Below are positions 1-8,791 of a stretch of DNA of 64,000 bases, piece by piece. The stretch covers positions 31,645-95,644 of the forward strand of contig NZ_JAPDDR010000017.1 in NCBI RefSeq assembly GCF_025950095.1. The letters run 5' to 3'. The DNA is from Luteolibacter rhizosphaerae (GTDB lineage: Bacteria > Verrucomicrobiota > Verrucomicrobiia > Verrucomicrobiales > Akkermansiaceae). The position numbers and the translations under genes are program-made. The notes under the pieces are model-generated. The model searched no databases and was not told the origin of the DNA. It saw only the letters and a program-made list of their open reading frames with translations. Within the stretch, counting starts at the first letter, position 1. The number at the start of each line of letters is the position of its first letter.

Positions 1-61
1 CACCCCTATCTTGGAGATAGGTCATGTGCCGTGACCGGAAATCTTTCCGGTTCCTGCCGCG

Positions 62-1081
62 CTATTTTCCTGCCGGTTCCTTGAACCAGGCGATCGCCTT
101 GCCGAAGCTTGCCATGTCCAGGCTGTGTCCGCCCTCGTAGAGGTCCAGTTGCACCTCGCCATAGCCATTTGCCTCCACGTCGTCGCGCACCTTCTCGGCA
201 TGGGCCACGGTGGAGATGGTATCGTTCTTCCCGTTGCTGATAAAGACACGGACCTTCTTCGTCCCGCCCTTGCGGAACCCGGACTCGTTCCGGGCGGACT
301 CGGTCAGGTCCTGATTGCAGCCGCCGAGGAAAAGTCCCACGACCTCCAGCTTGCTCTCTAACAGATGACCCATGCGGTAGAAGCAGGTCTTGCCGCCGCC
401 GGAGAAGCCACAGCAGGCGAACTTCCAGGTGCTGAAGCCCGGCCATGTCTTGGTCAGCAGCTCCGCAGCGTGGCGGTGTACTGCAAGGTCACCACCGGGG
501 GCGCGATTGCCTTCAGGACGGCGCGGATTGCCGATGTCAGTATCCACCGCGATGACCACCCAGCCTGCCTTTACCGCGGCTTGAGCATAGCCGGCCATGC
601 AGCCGATATTGCCATTCTTGCGTTCGCCCTCGTCGTTGATCGCCGCGCAGGTCCACATCACGTGCTGGGGCTTCGAGGGATCGAAGCCGCTCGGTAGCGC
701 GATGGCCAGCGTGAGCTTGGTCGGTTTGGTCTCCGCCTTCGAATATTCCTTCAGGGCCGCAGGGGGCAGGGGATCGTTGACGATGGTGATGCCGCCGTCC
801 GCCTTCAGCTTGGTGCCGCAGAGGACCAGTTCTCCCACCGGTGAGGCTGCGGGCTTCTCCTGCTTGCTCCATTCCTCCACGAACTTGCGGTCATCCTCGC
901 TCAACCGCTCCAAGGGCAGACGCACGTCCTTGCCCTTGAACTTGAGCACGACCTTCCCTTCCTCCACGCCCACGATCTCGGCTTCGATCTTCTTGCCGCT
1001 TGTGTCGGTCCAAGTGCGGCCGCTGGCGGCTAAGCAAAGCAGCGCGCCGAGCACGCCGGGGAGGAGGAATCGTCGGATCAT
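62..1081 (-). CDS. Secreted SHD1-domain alpha/beta hydrolase
   Basis: Predicted exported hydrolase of about 339 residues. The ATG at 1081 gives a clean signal peptide (MIRRFLLPGVLGALLCLAAS), followed by a module resembling SLA1-homology domain 1 (about residues 22-75; RTWTDTSGKKIEAEIVG, then a K/R-rich strand and LSEDDRKFVEEW). The C-terminal two thirds look like an alpha/beta hydrolase: nucleophile elbow GFSGGG, an Asp in NGKNDT and a His in GGHSLD form a plausible triad. SHD1 fused to hydrolases is typical of Planctomycetes and Verrucomicrobia. The substrate is unknown; an esterase or peptidase-like role is inference. A promoter-like TTGTCG/TATCGC pair 7 bases upstream supports this start over an upstream in-frame TTG at 1117, which is the -35 box itself. 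Confidence 0.8.
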   Translation of the reverse strand: MIRRFLLPGVLGALLCLAASGRTWTDTSGKKIEAEIVGVEEGKVVLKFKGKDVRLPLERLSEDDRKFVEEWSKQEKPAASPVGELVLCGTKLKADGGITIVNDPLPPAALKEYSKAETKPTKLTLAIALPSGFDPSKPQHVMWTCAAINDEGERKNGNIGCMAGYAQAAVKAGWVVIAVDTDIGNPRRPEGNRAPGGDLAVHRHAAELLTKTWPGFSTWKFACCGFSGGGKTCFYRMGHLLESKLEVVGLFLGGCNQDLTESARNESGFRKGGTKKVRVFISNGKNDTISTVAHAEKVRDDVEANGYGEVQLDLYEGGHSLDMASFGKAIAWFKEPAGK

Positions 1082-1088
1082 CGGGCGA

Positions 1089-1117
1089 GCGATAACAGCC
1101 CGTCGCCGGTCCGACAA
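1089..1117 (-). promoter_or_regulatory. Promoter of the SHD1 hydrolase gene
   Basis: On the minus strand TTGTCG (1117-1112), a 17-base spacer and TATCGC (1094-1089). The -10 box ends 7 bases before the ATG at 1081, the geometry seen at several other genes here, so the transcript would have almost no leader. Confidence 0.45.
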
Positions 1118-1130
1118 CCGCGAGATAGAG

Positions 1131-1925
1131 CTAGGATGACTCGCCGCTCAACTGAGCCAGCACCCGCCCCGCCGCGATCATTCCGAAGACGGCGGTGACA
1201 TGCGTGGCCGTGCCGTAGCCCGCATCGCAGCGCAGGCCCGATGGCAGATCCTCCGGACGCTCGTGGCTCACCTCGCCCTCGCAGGTCGGGAAGAGCGGCG
1301 GCTCGTCGGAGAAGACGGCCTCGATACCGAACTTCCTCACCTTCTCTCCTGGCGGTGCTTTCGGGAAGCCGTGCTCGTCGCGCAGGCGTTTTCGCACCGC
1401 CATCAGCAGCGCGTCATCGCGGGTTCTTGCCAGGTCGGTCACTTGGATCCGCGTGGGATCGCGCCTGCCCCCGGCACCGCCGCAGGCGATCACCGGCACG
1501 CCGCGCTCGCGGCACTTCGCCAGTAGCACGCACTTCGCCCGCACCGCGTCGATGGCATCGATCACCGCGTCGAATCCCGCGTCGAGAAACTCATCCACAT
1601 TGCGATCGGAAAGGAACTCCTGCCGCTCCGTCACCTCGATCTCCGGCTGGATCGCGCGCAGGCGGAGTGCCATCACGCCCACCTTCGGTTTCCCGTAGGT
1701 GCCGTCCAGCGCATGGATCTGGCGATTCGTGTTCGTCACGCAGAGGTCATCGGCATCGATCATGGTGATCTTGCCGATGCCGGAACGTGCGAGACACTCC
1801 GCGGCCCAGCAGCCGACCCCGCCTACACCGACCACGGCCACGCGGGCGTGGCGGAAGCGTTCCAGCGCGGCCATGCCGTAGAGCCGGCCGATGCCGGAGA
1901 AGCGGTTGAGATAGGAGTCGCTCAC
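1131..1925 (-). CDS. tcdA: tRNA threonylcarbamoyladenosine dehydratase (TcdA/CsdL family)
   Basis: ThiF/E1-like adenylating enzyme expected to cyclise t6A37 to ct6A in ANN-decoding tRNAs. From the GTG at 1925 the protein is 264 residues, starting MSDSYLNRFSGIGRLYG. The Rossmann loop GVGGVG is at 33-38, followed by the ATP-binding DADD (57-60) and NTNRQ (65-69), which match the family. The C-terminal half carries TDLARTRDD and GYGTATHVTAVFGM, also typical of TcdA. The frame stays open to a TTG at 1964, but that TTG is the -35 box of a good promoter, so GTG 1925 is preferred. No sulfur-transfer partner (csdA/csdE) is adjacent. Confidence 0.9.
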   Translation of the reverse strand: MSDSYLNRFSGIGRLYGMAALERFRHARVAVVGVGGVGCWAAECLARSGIGKITMIDADDLCVTNTNRQIHALDGTYGKPKVGVMALRLRAIQPEIEVTERQEFLSDRNVDEFLDAGFDAVIDAIDAVRAKCVLLAKCRERGVPVIACGGAGGRRDPTRIQVTDLARTRDDALLMAVRKRLRDEHGFPKAPPGEKVRKFGIEAVFSDEPPLFPTCEGEVSHERPEDLPSGLRCDAGYGTATHVTAVFGMIAAGRVLAQLSGESS

Positions 1926-1935
1926 GGGATGCAGC

Positions 1936-1964
1936 GTGCTAACGTCGCAAATCGGGACGTGCAA
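1936..1964 (-). promoter_or_regulatory. tcdA promoter, near-leaderless
   Basis: Minus strand: TTGCAC (1964-1959), 17-base spacer, TAGCAC (1941-1936), then 10 bases to the GTG at 1925. The expected start of transcription falls within about 4 bases of the codon. This decides the tcdA start. Confidence 0.6.
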
Positions 1965-2087
1965 GCGCCCGGTGTCATTGGCAGGCTTGCAATCCTGTAA
2001 GCACAGGTCTTTTCACCTGACAGCTTCAGGGGGATAGATCCTGCTAGCCCGGATGCGTTTTGTGGCGACCAATCCGTTACCTCAACC

Positions 2088-4220
2088 ATGATGATCCGAA
2101 CTCTTCCATTCCTGCTACTACCCTGTCTCGCCCTCGCCGCGCCCGATATCACCGTTGCTGATTTCGAGGGCGACAGCTTCGGCGAGTGGAAGGTGAGCGG
2201 GGAAGCGTTCGGCAAGGCTCCGGCCAAGGGCGCTCTGGATGGCCAGATGAACGTCACCGGCTTCCAAGGCACCGGCTTCGTGAATGGCTACCACGGCGGC
2301 GATGACAGCACCAGTGAGCTGGAGTCCCCGGCGTTCAAGATCGAGCGAAAGTATCTCAACTTCCTGATCGGCGGCGGAAAGTTCCCCGGCGAGACCTCGG
2401 TCAACCTGATCGTGGATGGCAAGACGGTCCAGAGCGCCACCGGCCGATTCGACCGCCCGGGTGGTGCCGAGAATCTGGAGTGGCAGTCCTTCGATCTCTC
2501 CGGCTATGCAGGCAAGCAGGCGAAGCTACAGGTGATCGACAAGCGCAAGGGCACTTGGGGCCACCTCACGCTCGACCAGATCGTGCAGAGTGACGCGCCG
2601 AAGAACCTCGCGCTGAACCAGGAATTCGCCATCAGCGGCCGCTACCTCGTCTGGCCCGTCACCCGCGACACCACGCAGAAGCGCCGCTTCTTCTTCACGC
2701 TGGATGGCGAGAAGGAGCCGTACCTCTACGCGGACATCTGCCTCTCGAACAACCCGGACTTCTGGGTCTTCACCGACCTGGCGAATCTTCAGGGCCGCAA
2801 GCTCACCGTGAGCGGCAGCATCCCCGGCGTGCTGAAGGATGCATGGGAGAAGGTGAAAATCAGCGACACCTATCCCGGCGAGGAGCAGATCTATCAGGAA
2901 GACCTGCGTCCGCAGTACCACTTCACCAGCCGCCGCGGCTGGCTGAACGACCCGAACGGCCTCGTCTACCACGACGGCAACTGGCACCTCTTCTACCAGC
3001 ACAATCCCTACAACCACAATTGGGACAACATGACCTGGGGCCACGCCGTGAGCTCCGATCTCTTCCATTGGAAAGAGCGGCCCGCCGGCTTGAACCCCGA
3101 TGCGGAAGGCTACATGTATTCCGGTTCCGCCGTGGTGGCACCGAAGGGCAGCACCACCCTGCCGGTGAAGGATGAGTCCCTCGTGCTCGCCTATACCGCG
3201 AATGGCTTCCTCAGCTACCTGCCCGACCACAAGGCGGTGCAATCGGTCGCCTACAGCGAAGACGGCGGCAAGACCTTCACCAAGTTCAAGGGCAATCCCG
3301 TGGTCCCGCACGTGATCGCCGAAAACCGCGACCCGAAGATCTTCTGGCACGAACCCTCCAAGCACTGGGTCATGCCGCTCTACTACGATGGCCCCGACTA
3401 TGGCATCTATGTCTCCAAGGACATGGTGAAGTGGGAGAAGACCTCCGACTACAAGATCCCCACCGATAGCGAGTGCCCGGATCTCTTCGAACTGCCCGTG
3501 GATGGCGATCCGAACAACACCCGCTGGGTGGCCTGGGGTGCGCAGGGCAAGTACATGCTCGGCAGCTTCGATGGCCGCACCTTCAAGGCGGAGAGCGGTC
3601 CGCATCAGTACTACTTCGGCAGCGCTTACGCCGGTCAATCCTACGACAATGCCCCGGAGAAGCGCCGCGTTCACTTCGGCTGGATGCGCGATACCGGCCC
3701 GGGCCTGAACGGTGCGCCCTTCAACCTGCAGATGACCCTGCCGATGGACTTCACGCTCCGCACGGATAGCAAGGGCATCCGCGTGCACGCCGAGCCCAGC
3801 AAGGAGATCGAAGGCCTGCGCCAGGATACCAAGGAGTGGAAGGACCTCGTGGTCGAGCCGCTGTCCGTGGATCCGCTCGCGGAGTTCGAGGGCGGCCAGT
3901 TCGAGATCGAGGCGGTGATCGATGCCTCCTCCTCCGCCTCGGAGATCGGCTTCAAGATCTTCCAGGATCACCTCGCCGTGTGGAAGCGTGCCGACCAGAC
4001 CTTCACCGGAGCGAACGGCCCGCAGTCACCGGTCGATGGCAAGATCAAGATCCGCCTCTTCGTGGACACCGTCTCGCTCGAGGTCTTCGTGAACGGCACT
4101 TACACCAGCCGCTACATCCGCCAGACCGCCGGTACCAAGCCGGTGCGCATTGTGGCGAACGGCGGCGAGGTGAAGTTCGACTCCCTCAAGATCCACCGCA
4201 TCAAGAGCGCGTGGAAGTGA
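2088..4220 (+). CDS. Secreted GH32 fructan hydrolase (levanase/beta-fructosidase)
   Basis: Glycoside hydrolase family 32 enzyme of 710 residues, expected to hydrolyse beta-fructosyl bonds in levan, inulin or sucrose outside the cytoplasm. It has a signal peptide (MMIRTLPFLLLPCLALAAP), an N-terminal beta-sandwich-like region (about 22-170) beginning DFEGDSFGEWKVSG, then the five-blade catalytic domain. The three GH32 motifs are present: WLNDPNG with nucleophile D288, RDPK with D415 as transition-state stabiliser, and EC with acid/base E462. The C-terminal beta-sandwich follows (about 560-700; ends VRIVANGGEVKFDSLKIH). No transporter or fructokinase is adjacent, so uptake of products is presumably encoded elsewhere. 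Monocistronic, ending in a strong terminator. Exo versus endo action cannot be decided from the sequence. Confidence 0.93.
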   Translation: MMIRTLPFLLLPCLALAAPDITVADFEGDSFGEWKVSGEAFGKAPAKGALDGQMNVTGFQGTGFVNGYHGGDDSTSELESPAFKIERKYLNFLIGGGKFPGETSVNLIVDGKTVQSATGRFDRPGGAENLEWQSFDLSGYAGKQAKLQVIDKRKGTWGHLTLDQIVQSDAPKNLALNQEFAISGRYLVWPVTRDTTQKRRFFFTLDGEKEPYLYADICLSNNPDFWVFTDLANLQGRKLTVSGSIPGVLKDAWEKVKISDTYPGEEQIYQEDLRPQYHFTSRRGWLNDPNGLVYHDGNWHLFYQHNPYNHNWDNMTWGHAVSSDLFHWKERPAGLNPDAEGYMYSGSAVVAPKGSTTLPVKDESLVLAYTANGFLSYLPDHKAVQSVAYSEDGGKTFTKFKGNPVVPHVIAENRDPKIFWHEPSKHWVMPLYYDGPDYGIYVSKDMVKWEKTSDYKIPTDSECPDLFELPVDGDPNNTRWVAWGAQGKYMLGSFDGRTFKAESGPHQYYFGSAYAGQSYDNAPEKRRVHFGWMRDTGPGLNGAPFNLQMTLPMDFTLRTDSKGIRVHAEPSKEIEGLRQDTKEWKDLVVEPLSVDPLAEFEGGQFEIEAVIDASSSASEIGFKIFQDHLAVWKRADQTFTGANGPQSPVDGKIKIRLFVDTVSLEVFVNGTYTSRYIRQTAGTKPVRIVANGGEVKFDSLKIHRIKSAWK

Positions 4221-4244
4221 TCCGGCCGCAGATCTGAAAAATCG

Positions 4245-4278
4245 AAAGGGATGTCGGCTTCCGCTGACATCCCTTTTT
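4245..4278 (+). terminator. Bidirectional rho-independent terminator
   Basis: AAAGGGATGTC (4245-4255) pairs with GACATCCCTTT (4266-4276) across a 10-base loop and runs into T residues. On the minus strand the same stem is followed by TTTTT, so it can also end the convergent TIM-barrel gene. Confidence 0.85.
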
Positions 4279-4302
4279 GTGAGCCGGTATGGAGCCGGGG
4301 AA

Positions 4303-5184
4303 TCAGGCACCTAACAGATGCTTCTTCATCCGCGCGAGGATGTCCGCGCAGGCATTCGCATCGCCTCCCTCCACCTCCGCGGTGGCCCAGCCGGTGTAGC
4401 CGATCTCCCGCAGGGCCGTGCGCACGGCGGGCCAGTCCACATCGCCCTCGCCGATCTTGCCGAAGCCGCCCTTCACGCCCCAGTCCTTGCAGTCGAGTTT
4501 CACGATCCGCTTGCCGAGCGTGCGGGTCCATTCGGCCGGTTTGCCGAAGCGCTGGTGATTGCCGATATCGAAGTAGGAACCCACCCACGGCGAGTTGATC
4601 TCGTCGAGATACTTCGCCAGCAACTCGGCGGATTGCGCGTCGCCGCCATCCTCCTTGTAGAACATGCGGTTCCACACGTTCTCGATCAGGATATGCACGC
4701 CCAGATCGGCAGCCAGCGGCAGGGCCTTGCGGATCTCCACGATGGAGCGCGCCCATGCCTCGTCATGATTTGTCTTCGCATCCACCACGCCGGGCACCAG
4801 CAGCACGGCGGAGCCGCCGACCGAGTTGCTCTCGCGGATGGCGGTGAGCAGACCTTGCAGGCCTTGCTCGCGCACGGCGGCATCGGGATCGGAAAGGCGG
4901 GTCTTCCAGTGGATGGAGTCGACCACGCCATGGATCGGCAGGCCGGTCGCCTTGGAGGCGGCAAGTGCTTCCTCCTTGTTTTGCCCCCCGGGTGAGTCTA
5001 GTTCCACGCCATCGTAGCCGATCTCCTTCAGGGTCCGGAACTTCTCCTCCAGATTCGCGCCGAAGTTCGCCATCCCGCATTTCAGCGAGAGCTTGATCGG
5101 GAGCGGCTTCTCCGCGGATTGCGCGGAGAGGGGCAGGGGAGCGGCGGAGGCGGCTAGGGTCGCGAGGAAATGGCGGCGGAGCAT
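4303..5184 (-). CDS. Tat-exported sugar phosphate isomerase/epimerase-like TIM barrel
   Basis: A 293-residue xylose-isomerase-like TIM barrel (AP endonuclease 2 / hydroxypyruvate isomerase superfamily). The N-terminus MLRRHFLATLAASAAPLPLS has twin arginines, a hydrophobic stretch and an Ala-rich cleavage region, suggesting Tat export, which fits folding around a metal cofactor. Barrel motifs include EIGYDGVELDSPGG, ILIENVWN and GSYFDIGNH, with candidate metal ligands Glu, Asp and His. It is clearly related to the second Tat TIM barrel at 9924-10862. Substrate unknown. Such exported isomerase-like proteins are common in Planctomycetes and Verrucomicrobia, and a role in periplasmic sugar handling is inference. 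Confidence 0.85.
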   Translation of the reverse strand: MLRRHFLATLAASAAPLPLSAQSAEKPLPIKLSLKCGMANFGANLEEKFRTLKEIGYDGVELDSPGGQNKEEALAASKATGLPIHGVVDSIHWKTRLSDPDAAVREQGLQGLLTAIRESNSVGGSAVLLVPGVVDAKTNHDEAWARSIVEIRKALPLAADLGVHILIENVWNRMFYKEDGGDAQSAELLAKYLDEINSPWVGSYFDIGNHQRFGKPAEWTRTLGKRIVKLDCKDWGVKGGFGKIGEGDVDWPAVRTALREIGYTGWATAEVEGGDANACADILARMKKHLLGA

Positions 5185-5243
5185 GAAAGCACTACGCAGG
5201 ATCCGGCATGGAATTGCACGAATTTATTTAAAACGTGTCATAA

Positions 5244-6803
5244 TTAGCTCCATGGCCGGATCTCGAAGCGCAACGTGCCTTGGAAGCCGGGCCGCGTCTT
5301 CTGGGCCAGCGGGATCTTGAGGGACACCCCGGCGGAGCCGAAGAGTTTGGCAGTTTCGGCAGATGTTCCCGGCTTGCCCGGGTTCTTGTCCTGCAGGCCG
5401 TACTTGATCTGCCAGTTCTGCATCGAGCCGTCCTCCGGGAAGGCCTCCACCAGGATCAGCTCGCGCAGGATGTAGCCGCCCTCGTAGTGGCGGTCCATGA
5501 AGAGTAAGCCATCCACCGTGTAGTCCGGCACCAGCACCTTGATGTCCACGGCGAAGCTGACCGAACCGGAAGACATCACACTCTTGGTGGGATCCAGGAA
5601 GATCGAGAAGAGATGCGGGCTCTGAGCGCGGTCCGGGTTGCGCTTCGGCTCGGGGAACATCTGGTCGTAGGTCCGGAAGATCGCGGAGTTTTCCCGCACC
5701 TCGCGCCGCGTGATCTGCCACTGGCAGCCGCGGATGGAGACAGAGGTCTCGAAGTTGTAGGAGGCGGTGATCTTCTTGCCCTCGTCCTTTTTCTTCTGCA
5801 CCTCCGGCGGCAGCGTGATGTCATCGACATCCAGGATGGCATCCACCTTCAGCTTGCCGAAGAGGAAGCGGACGAGGTTCTGGTAACCCTCCTCGGAATT
5901 CACGATGCCGAAATGGCCGGAGTGGCTGCGGTGCACAAAGGCCCGCGGCGAGCCGGCCCGCTTGCCCTTGGCGTCGAGCGAGTGGGTCACCGCGTTCGCG
6001 ATCCGGACCAGCCCGTCGCTCGCCTCACCCGCCGCCCATGAGGAGATGCCCTTGGCCACCGCGTAGTCGGCGGGGTTTGTCCCCACGAGATTGAAGATCC
6101 GCTCGGCGGGGAAGTTGGTGACTTGCGAAACGTCCTCGGATTGGTCCAGCGCCAGATACTTGGCCATCCGCTCGCGGTTGAAGTTGTTGATGTCGCCGAA
6201 GGTCGCCCAGCCGGGGACATTGCGCACGATGCGCATGTCGATGCCGTTGTGCGGCGTGGCATAGGTGAAGACCTTGTCCACGGCGGCGCGGGCATCGGCG
6301 GCACCCAGCGCGGGATTTTGCAGGAAGGCCCGGCAGATGAGTCCACCCATGGAATGCGCCACCAGGTGCACCTTGAAGTCGGAGGCCTTCACCTGTCCCT
6401 CGCCATCCCCGCAGACGCGGTCGCGCAGCTTCAGGATCAGGCGGCTCAAGCCCTTTGCGAATTCCTCGATCGGCGGGGTCTCGCCGTTGCCGAAGTCGGT
6501 GGAGGCGGAGTCGTAGTAACGGTAGATGATGATCGAGCGGTAGGGCAGCTTGAGATCCGCGCGCTCCGTCTCCAGCAGGTCCTCCCCGTTCTCGAAGACA
6601 TCGCTGTATTGATAATCCCGCATCAGCCGGATCAGCGGTGAACCGAAGAAGAAGCGCTGGAAGCTGCCGCTCCACGCCCTCCGGGCCTTGGTGGCACCCA
6701 CGTTAAAGCCCATGTAGGGATCGGCCACGGCTTCGTCGATTTCTCCTTGGGAGGCGGCGAAGCCACGGACGTAGATGATCGGATGGTGAGGATGGCTGGT
6801 CAT
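5244..6803 (-). CDS. Cytoplasmic lipase-like alpha/beta hydrolase
   Basis: A 519-residue protein. The N-terminal half reads as a lipase of the LCAT/DUF676/PGAP1-like type: a start strand HPIIYVRGF, the nucleophile elbow AHSMGG with Ser151, then YATPHNGID, common after the elbow in triacylglycerol lipases. A candidate catalytic His lies in HRSHSGHFG. The last ~170 residues form a beta-rich region without a family I recognise. No signal peptide or membrane segment is visible, so it acts in the cytoplasm or is exported by a non-classical route. Long AT-rich flanks separate it from its neighbours, so it is probably monocistronic. Function beyond 'serine hydrolase' is not supported. Confidence 0.75.
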   Translation of the reverse strand: MTSHPHHPIIYVRGFAASQGEIDEAVADPYMGFNVGATKARRAWSGSFQRFFFGSPLIRLMRDYQYSDVFENGEDLLETERADLKLPYRSIIIYRYYDSASTDFGNGETPPIEEFAKGLSRLILKLRDRVCGDGEGQVKASDFKVHLVAHSMGGLICRAFLQNPALGAADARAAVDKVFTYATPHNGIDMRIVRNVPGWATFGDINNFNRERMAKYLALDQSEDVSQVTNFPAERIFNLVGTNPADYAVAKGISSWAAGEASDGLVRIANAVTHSLDAKGKRAGSPRAFVHRSHSGHFGIVNSEEGYQNLVRFLFGKLKVDAILDVDDITLPPEVQKKKDEGKKITASYNFETSVSIRGCQWQITRREVRENSAIFRTYDQMFPEPKRNPDRAQSPHLFSIFLDPTKSVMSSGSVSFAVDIKVLVPDYTVDGLLFMDRHYEGGYILRELILVEAFPEDGSMQNWQIKYGLQDKNPGKPGTSAETAKLFGSAGVSLKIPLAQKTRPGFQGTLRFEIRPWS

Positions 6804-7277
6804 GACAACATTGGATTAACTGATCCGGTTCGGCGTTTATCTAACCTCGTCCTCCTGCGCGAGAGGAAAAGGGGAGGGCGTCGCCGGATGACAAACCGGC
6901 ACTACACGGTCATCAGCAGGGAGCTTGCTTCAATTTCATGCAAATTGCGATCCGGCGCGATACGCTCCGGACTGATGAATGGCCGTTATCTATCCGAAGA
7001 ATAAATAATATATTCGCATATCAGAATCCGCTTTCGGTGAATGCCAAAATTCCCTCCAATTTGGCATGAATTTGGGATGGCTTTTGAGTGATGGTCGCGA
7101 AATCCGGCCCTAAAGCTGGGGGTGATATTTTTCCGATTTCACATCGGACGATCCATTTTCGGCACAATGCAATGCACTGCAATCCACCCTGTGGGCTGCG
7201 TCGCTGCCGGGCAGATCTCAACCGGATTCCTCTACGGGAAGCCGTTGAACACAACCCAAATGAACAACCCAAGTAAC
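6804..7277. other. 474-bp divergent intergenic region
   Basis: Lies between the divergent lipase and ricin/zincin genes. It is less GC-rich than its surroundings, especially 6990-7035 (ATAAATAATATATTCGCATA). It contains one clear palindrome at 7041-7067. Short open frames here look like noise; no RNA gene was recognised. Both flanking genes should have promoters here, but no convincing pair was found. Confidence 0.6.
7041..7067. repeat. Palindrome, possible operator
   Basis: ATGCCAAA (7041-7048) and TTTGGCAT (7060-7067) form a perfect 8-bp inverted repeat with an 11-base centre. It lies about 210 bases upstream of the ricin/zincin gene and about 240 bases upstream of the lipase gene. No T-run follows, so an operator is likelier than a terminator. 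Confidence 0.35.
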
Positions 7278-8723
7278 ATGCAAACTCGAAAGAGACCATC
7301 GCTGTTGTTAAGCATTGGATTCGCAGTGCTATCGCTCCTGTCGTCACGAGCCCAAGTGACATCCGGGACCACCTACACCTTGGTGGCGCGGCATTCCGGC
7401 CACTTCCTTGATGTGCTCGGTGCCGCCACGGCCAGCGGTTCGCCCGTGGGCCAATCGGTTGGACATGGCGCGAGCAACCAGCAGTGGTTGGTGGAGTCGC
7501 TCGGCAGCGGGCAATATCGCCTCACCGGTGTCGGCAGCGGGAATGTGCTCGATATCAACGGTGCCTCCACCGCTGACAACGCCGCCGCGATCATCTCCAC
7601 TTGGAATAGCGGCAACAACCAGCGCTTCACCCTGCAGGACCGTGGCAATGGCTACTACAGCCTGGTCTTCGTCCATTCGGGCAAGGCGCTCGGAGTCCAG
7701 AGTGCCTCCACCGCCAGCGGTGCTGCCGTGGTGCAGCTCCCGAACAACGGCTCCACCAACACGCAGTGGAAGTTCGCGAAGGGACCGTCGGGCTATATCT
7801 TCGCCGGGGATGAGGGGGGCACGCGGACCTTCTCGGGCGGCAAGGTGGATCTGGCCTATGGTGCGGGGAGCTCTTTCCACTTCGTCAACAAGACGGACGG
7901 AGCCTGGACCTTCAACAACACCACCTTCCGCGATCCGATCCCGAACACGCTGAAGAACGGCTACTACAAGGCCACGAACACCAGCGGCCCCGCCGGCTAC
8001 ACCTACTGCGTCTCGGAGAATGGCAGCTTCACCTTCACCCAGCCGGTGAACATCGCCTACGGTGGCAATGGCAGCTATGCCTATCAGAATAGCCAGAGCG
8101 GCACGATCACCTTCAACAACGCCCGCTTCGGCGATCCCGCTCCGGGTGTCGTGAAGTCCGGCTGGTTCAAGGCTCTCGCGCCCCTGCCTCCGACCCCGCC
8201 ATCGCTCTCGGCTGCGAACCTGAACACCTTCATCGCGAATCATTCGCGCTATGAAGGCGGATCCGCTGCGGCCTACTCCGCGGAGTTCCAGTCCTTCCTC
8301 ACCTACATGGGCGGGGATGTCTTCTGGCCGAAGATGTTCGGCCCCGGACGCTGGACGAATTCGATGCTGGATATCACCTCCAGCTACGGCGGTGCCGCCG
8401 GTTCCAGCGGCGGGAATACCTGGTATAACAAGAACTTCTGGGACACAAATGTCGGCCAGCGCGTGCCCGTGCTCATCCATGAGTACATGCACCACATGAA
8501 CAACGGCAGCGGTCTCTCTGCCTACTTCAATGCCGAGGCGGCGGACCCGGCCAAGCGTTGGGACGGCAGCGGCTACGCGAATGTTTCGCCCGCCGAGTAC
8601 ATCGCCTCCGGCTTCCAGTGGATCGTCCAGAATCCTTCCGGTCGCCAGATCGTGTTTGAGAACCATCCGGCCTTCTATCTGCACATGGTGAATACCTTCA
8701 TCCCGCAGTTCTACACGCCCTGA
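7278..8723 (+). CDS. Secreted ricin-B lectin / zincin-like protein
   Basis: About 481 residues from ATG 7278 (an in-frame ATG at 7260 adds MNNPSN). A signal peptide (LLLSIGFAVLSLLSSRAQ) is followed by a ricin-type beta-trefoil (about 28-165) with repeated Q-x-W/F strands: NQQWLVES, NQRFTLQD, NTQWKFAK. Next come two copies of a ~60-residue domain (GYIFAGDEGGTRTFSGG... and GYTYCVSENGSFTFTQ...), each ending TFNN.(T/A)(T/R)F.DP....LK/VKxGYYK or similar. The C-terminus holds HEYMHHMN with H401-E402-x-x-H405, a zinc-peptidase-type motif; the third ligand is uncertain. A carbohydrate-targeted metallopeptidase is a reasonable inference. The exact peptidase family was not identified. Confidence 0.75.
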   Translation: MQTRKRPSLLLSIGFAVLSLLSSRAQVTSGTTYTLVARHSGHFLDVLGAATASGSPVGQSVGHGASNQQWLVESLGSGQYRLTGVGSGNVLDINGASTADNAAAIISTWNSGNNQRFTLQDRGNGYYSLVFVHSGKALGVQSASTASGAAVVQLPNNGSTNTQWKFAKGPSGYIFAGDEGGTRTFSGGKVDLAYGAGSSFHFVNKTDGAWTFNNTTFRDPIPNTLKNGYYKATNTSGPAGYTYCVSENGSFTFTQPVNIAYGGNGSYAYQNSQSGTITFNNARFGDPAPGVVKSGWFKALAPLPPTPPSLSAANLNTFIANHSRYEGGSAAAYSAEFQSFLTYMGGDVFWPKMFGPGRWTNSMLDITSSYGGAAGSSGGNTWYNKNFWDTNVGQRVPVLIHEYMHHMNNGSGLSAYFNAEAADPAKRWDGSGYANVSPAEYIASGFQWIVQNPSGRQIVFENHPAFYLHMVNTFIPQFYTP

Positions 8724-8791
8724 TGGATCATTCCGGCCGCGGCGGGCAGATCCGCCGCGGCCCTCTTTTCCAATCTGATCTTCTTGAATCC

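Noticed and set aside
35..50. CCGGAAATCTTTCCGG as a terminator of the first gene
   Set aside because: Stem of 7 with a 2-base loop and no T-run on the minus strand; also a CCTATC/GATAGG hairpin at 5-21 without T-run.
2526..3971. 481-codon minus-strand open frame inside GH32
   Set aside because: Shadow of a gene with all three GH32 catalytic motifs.
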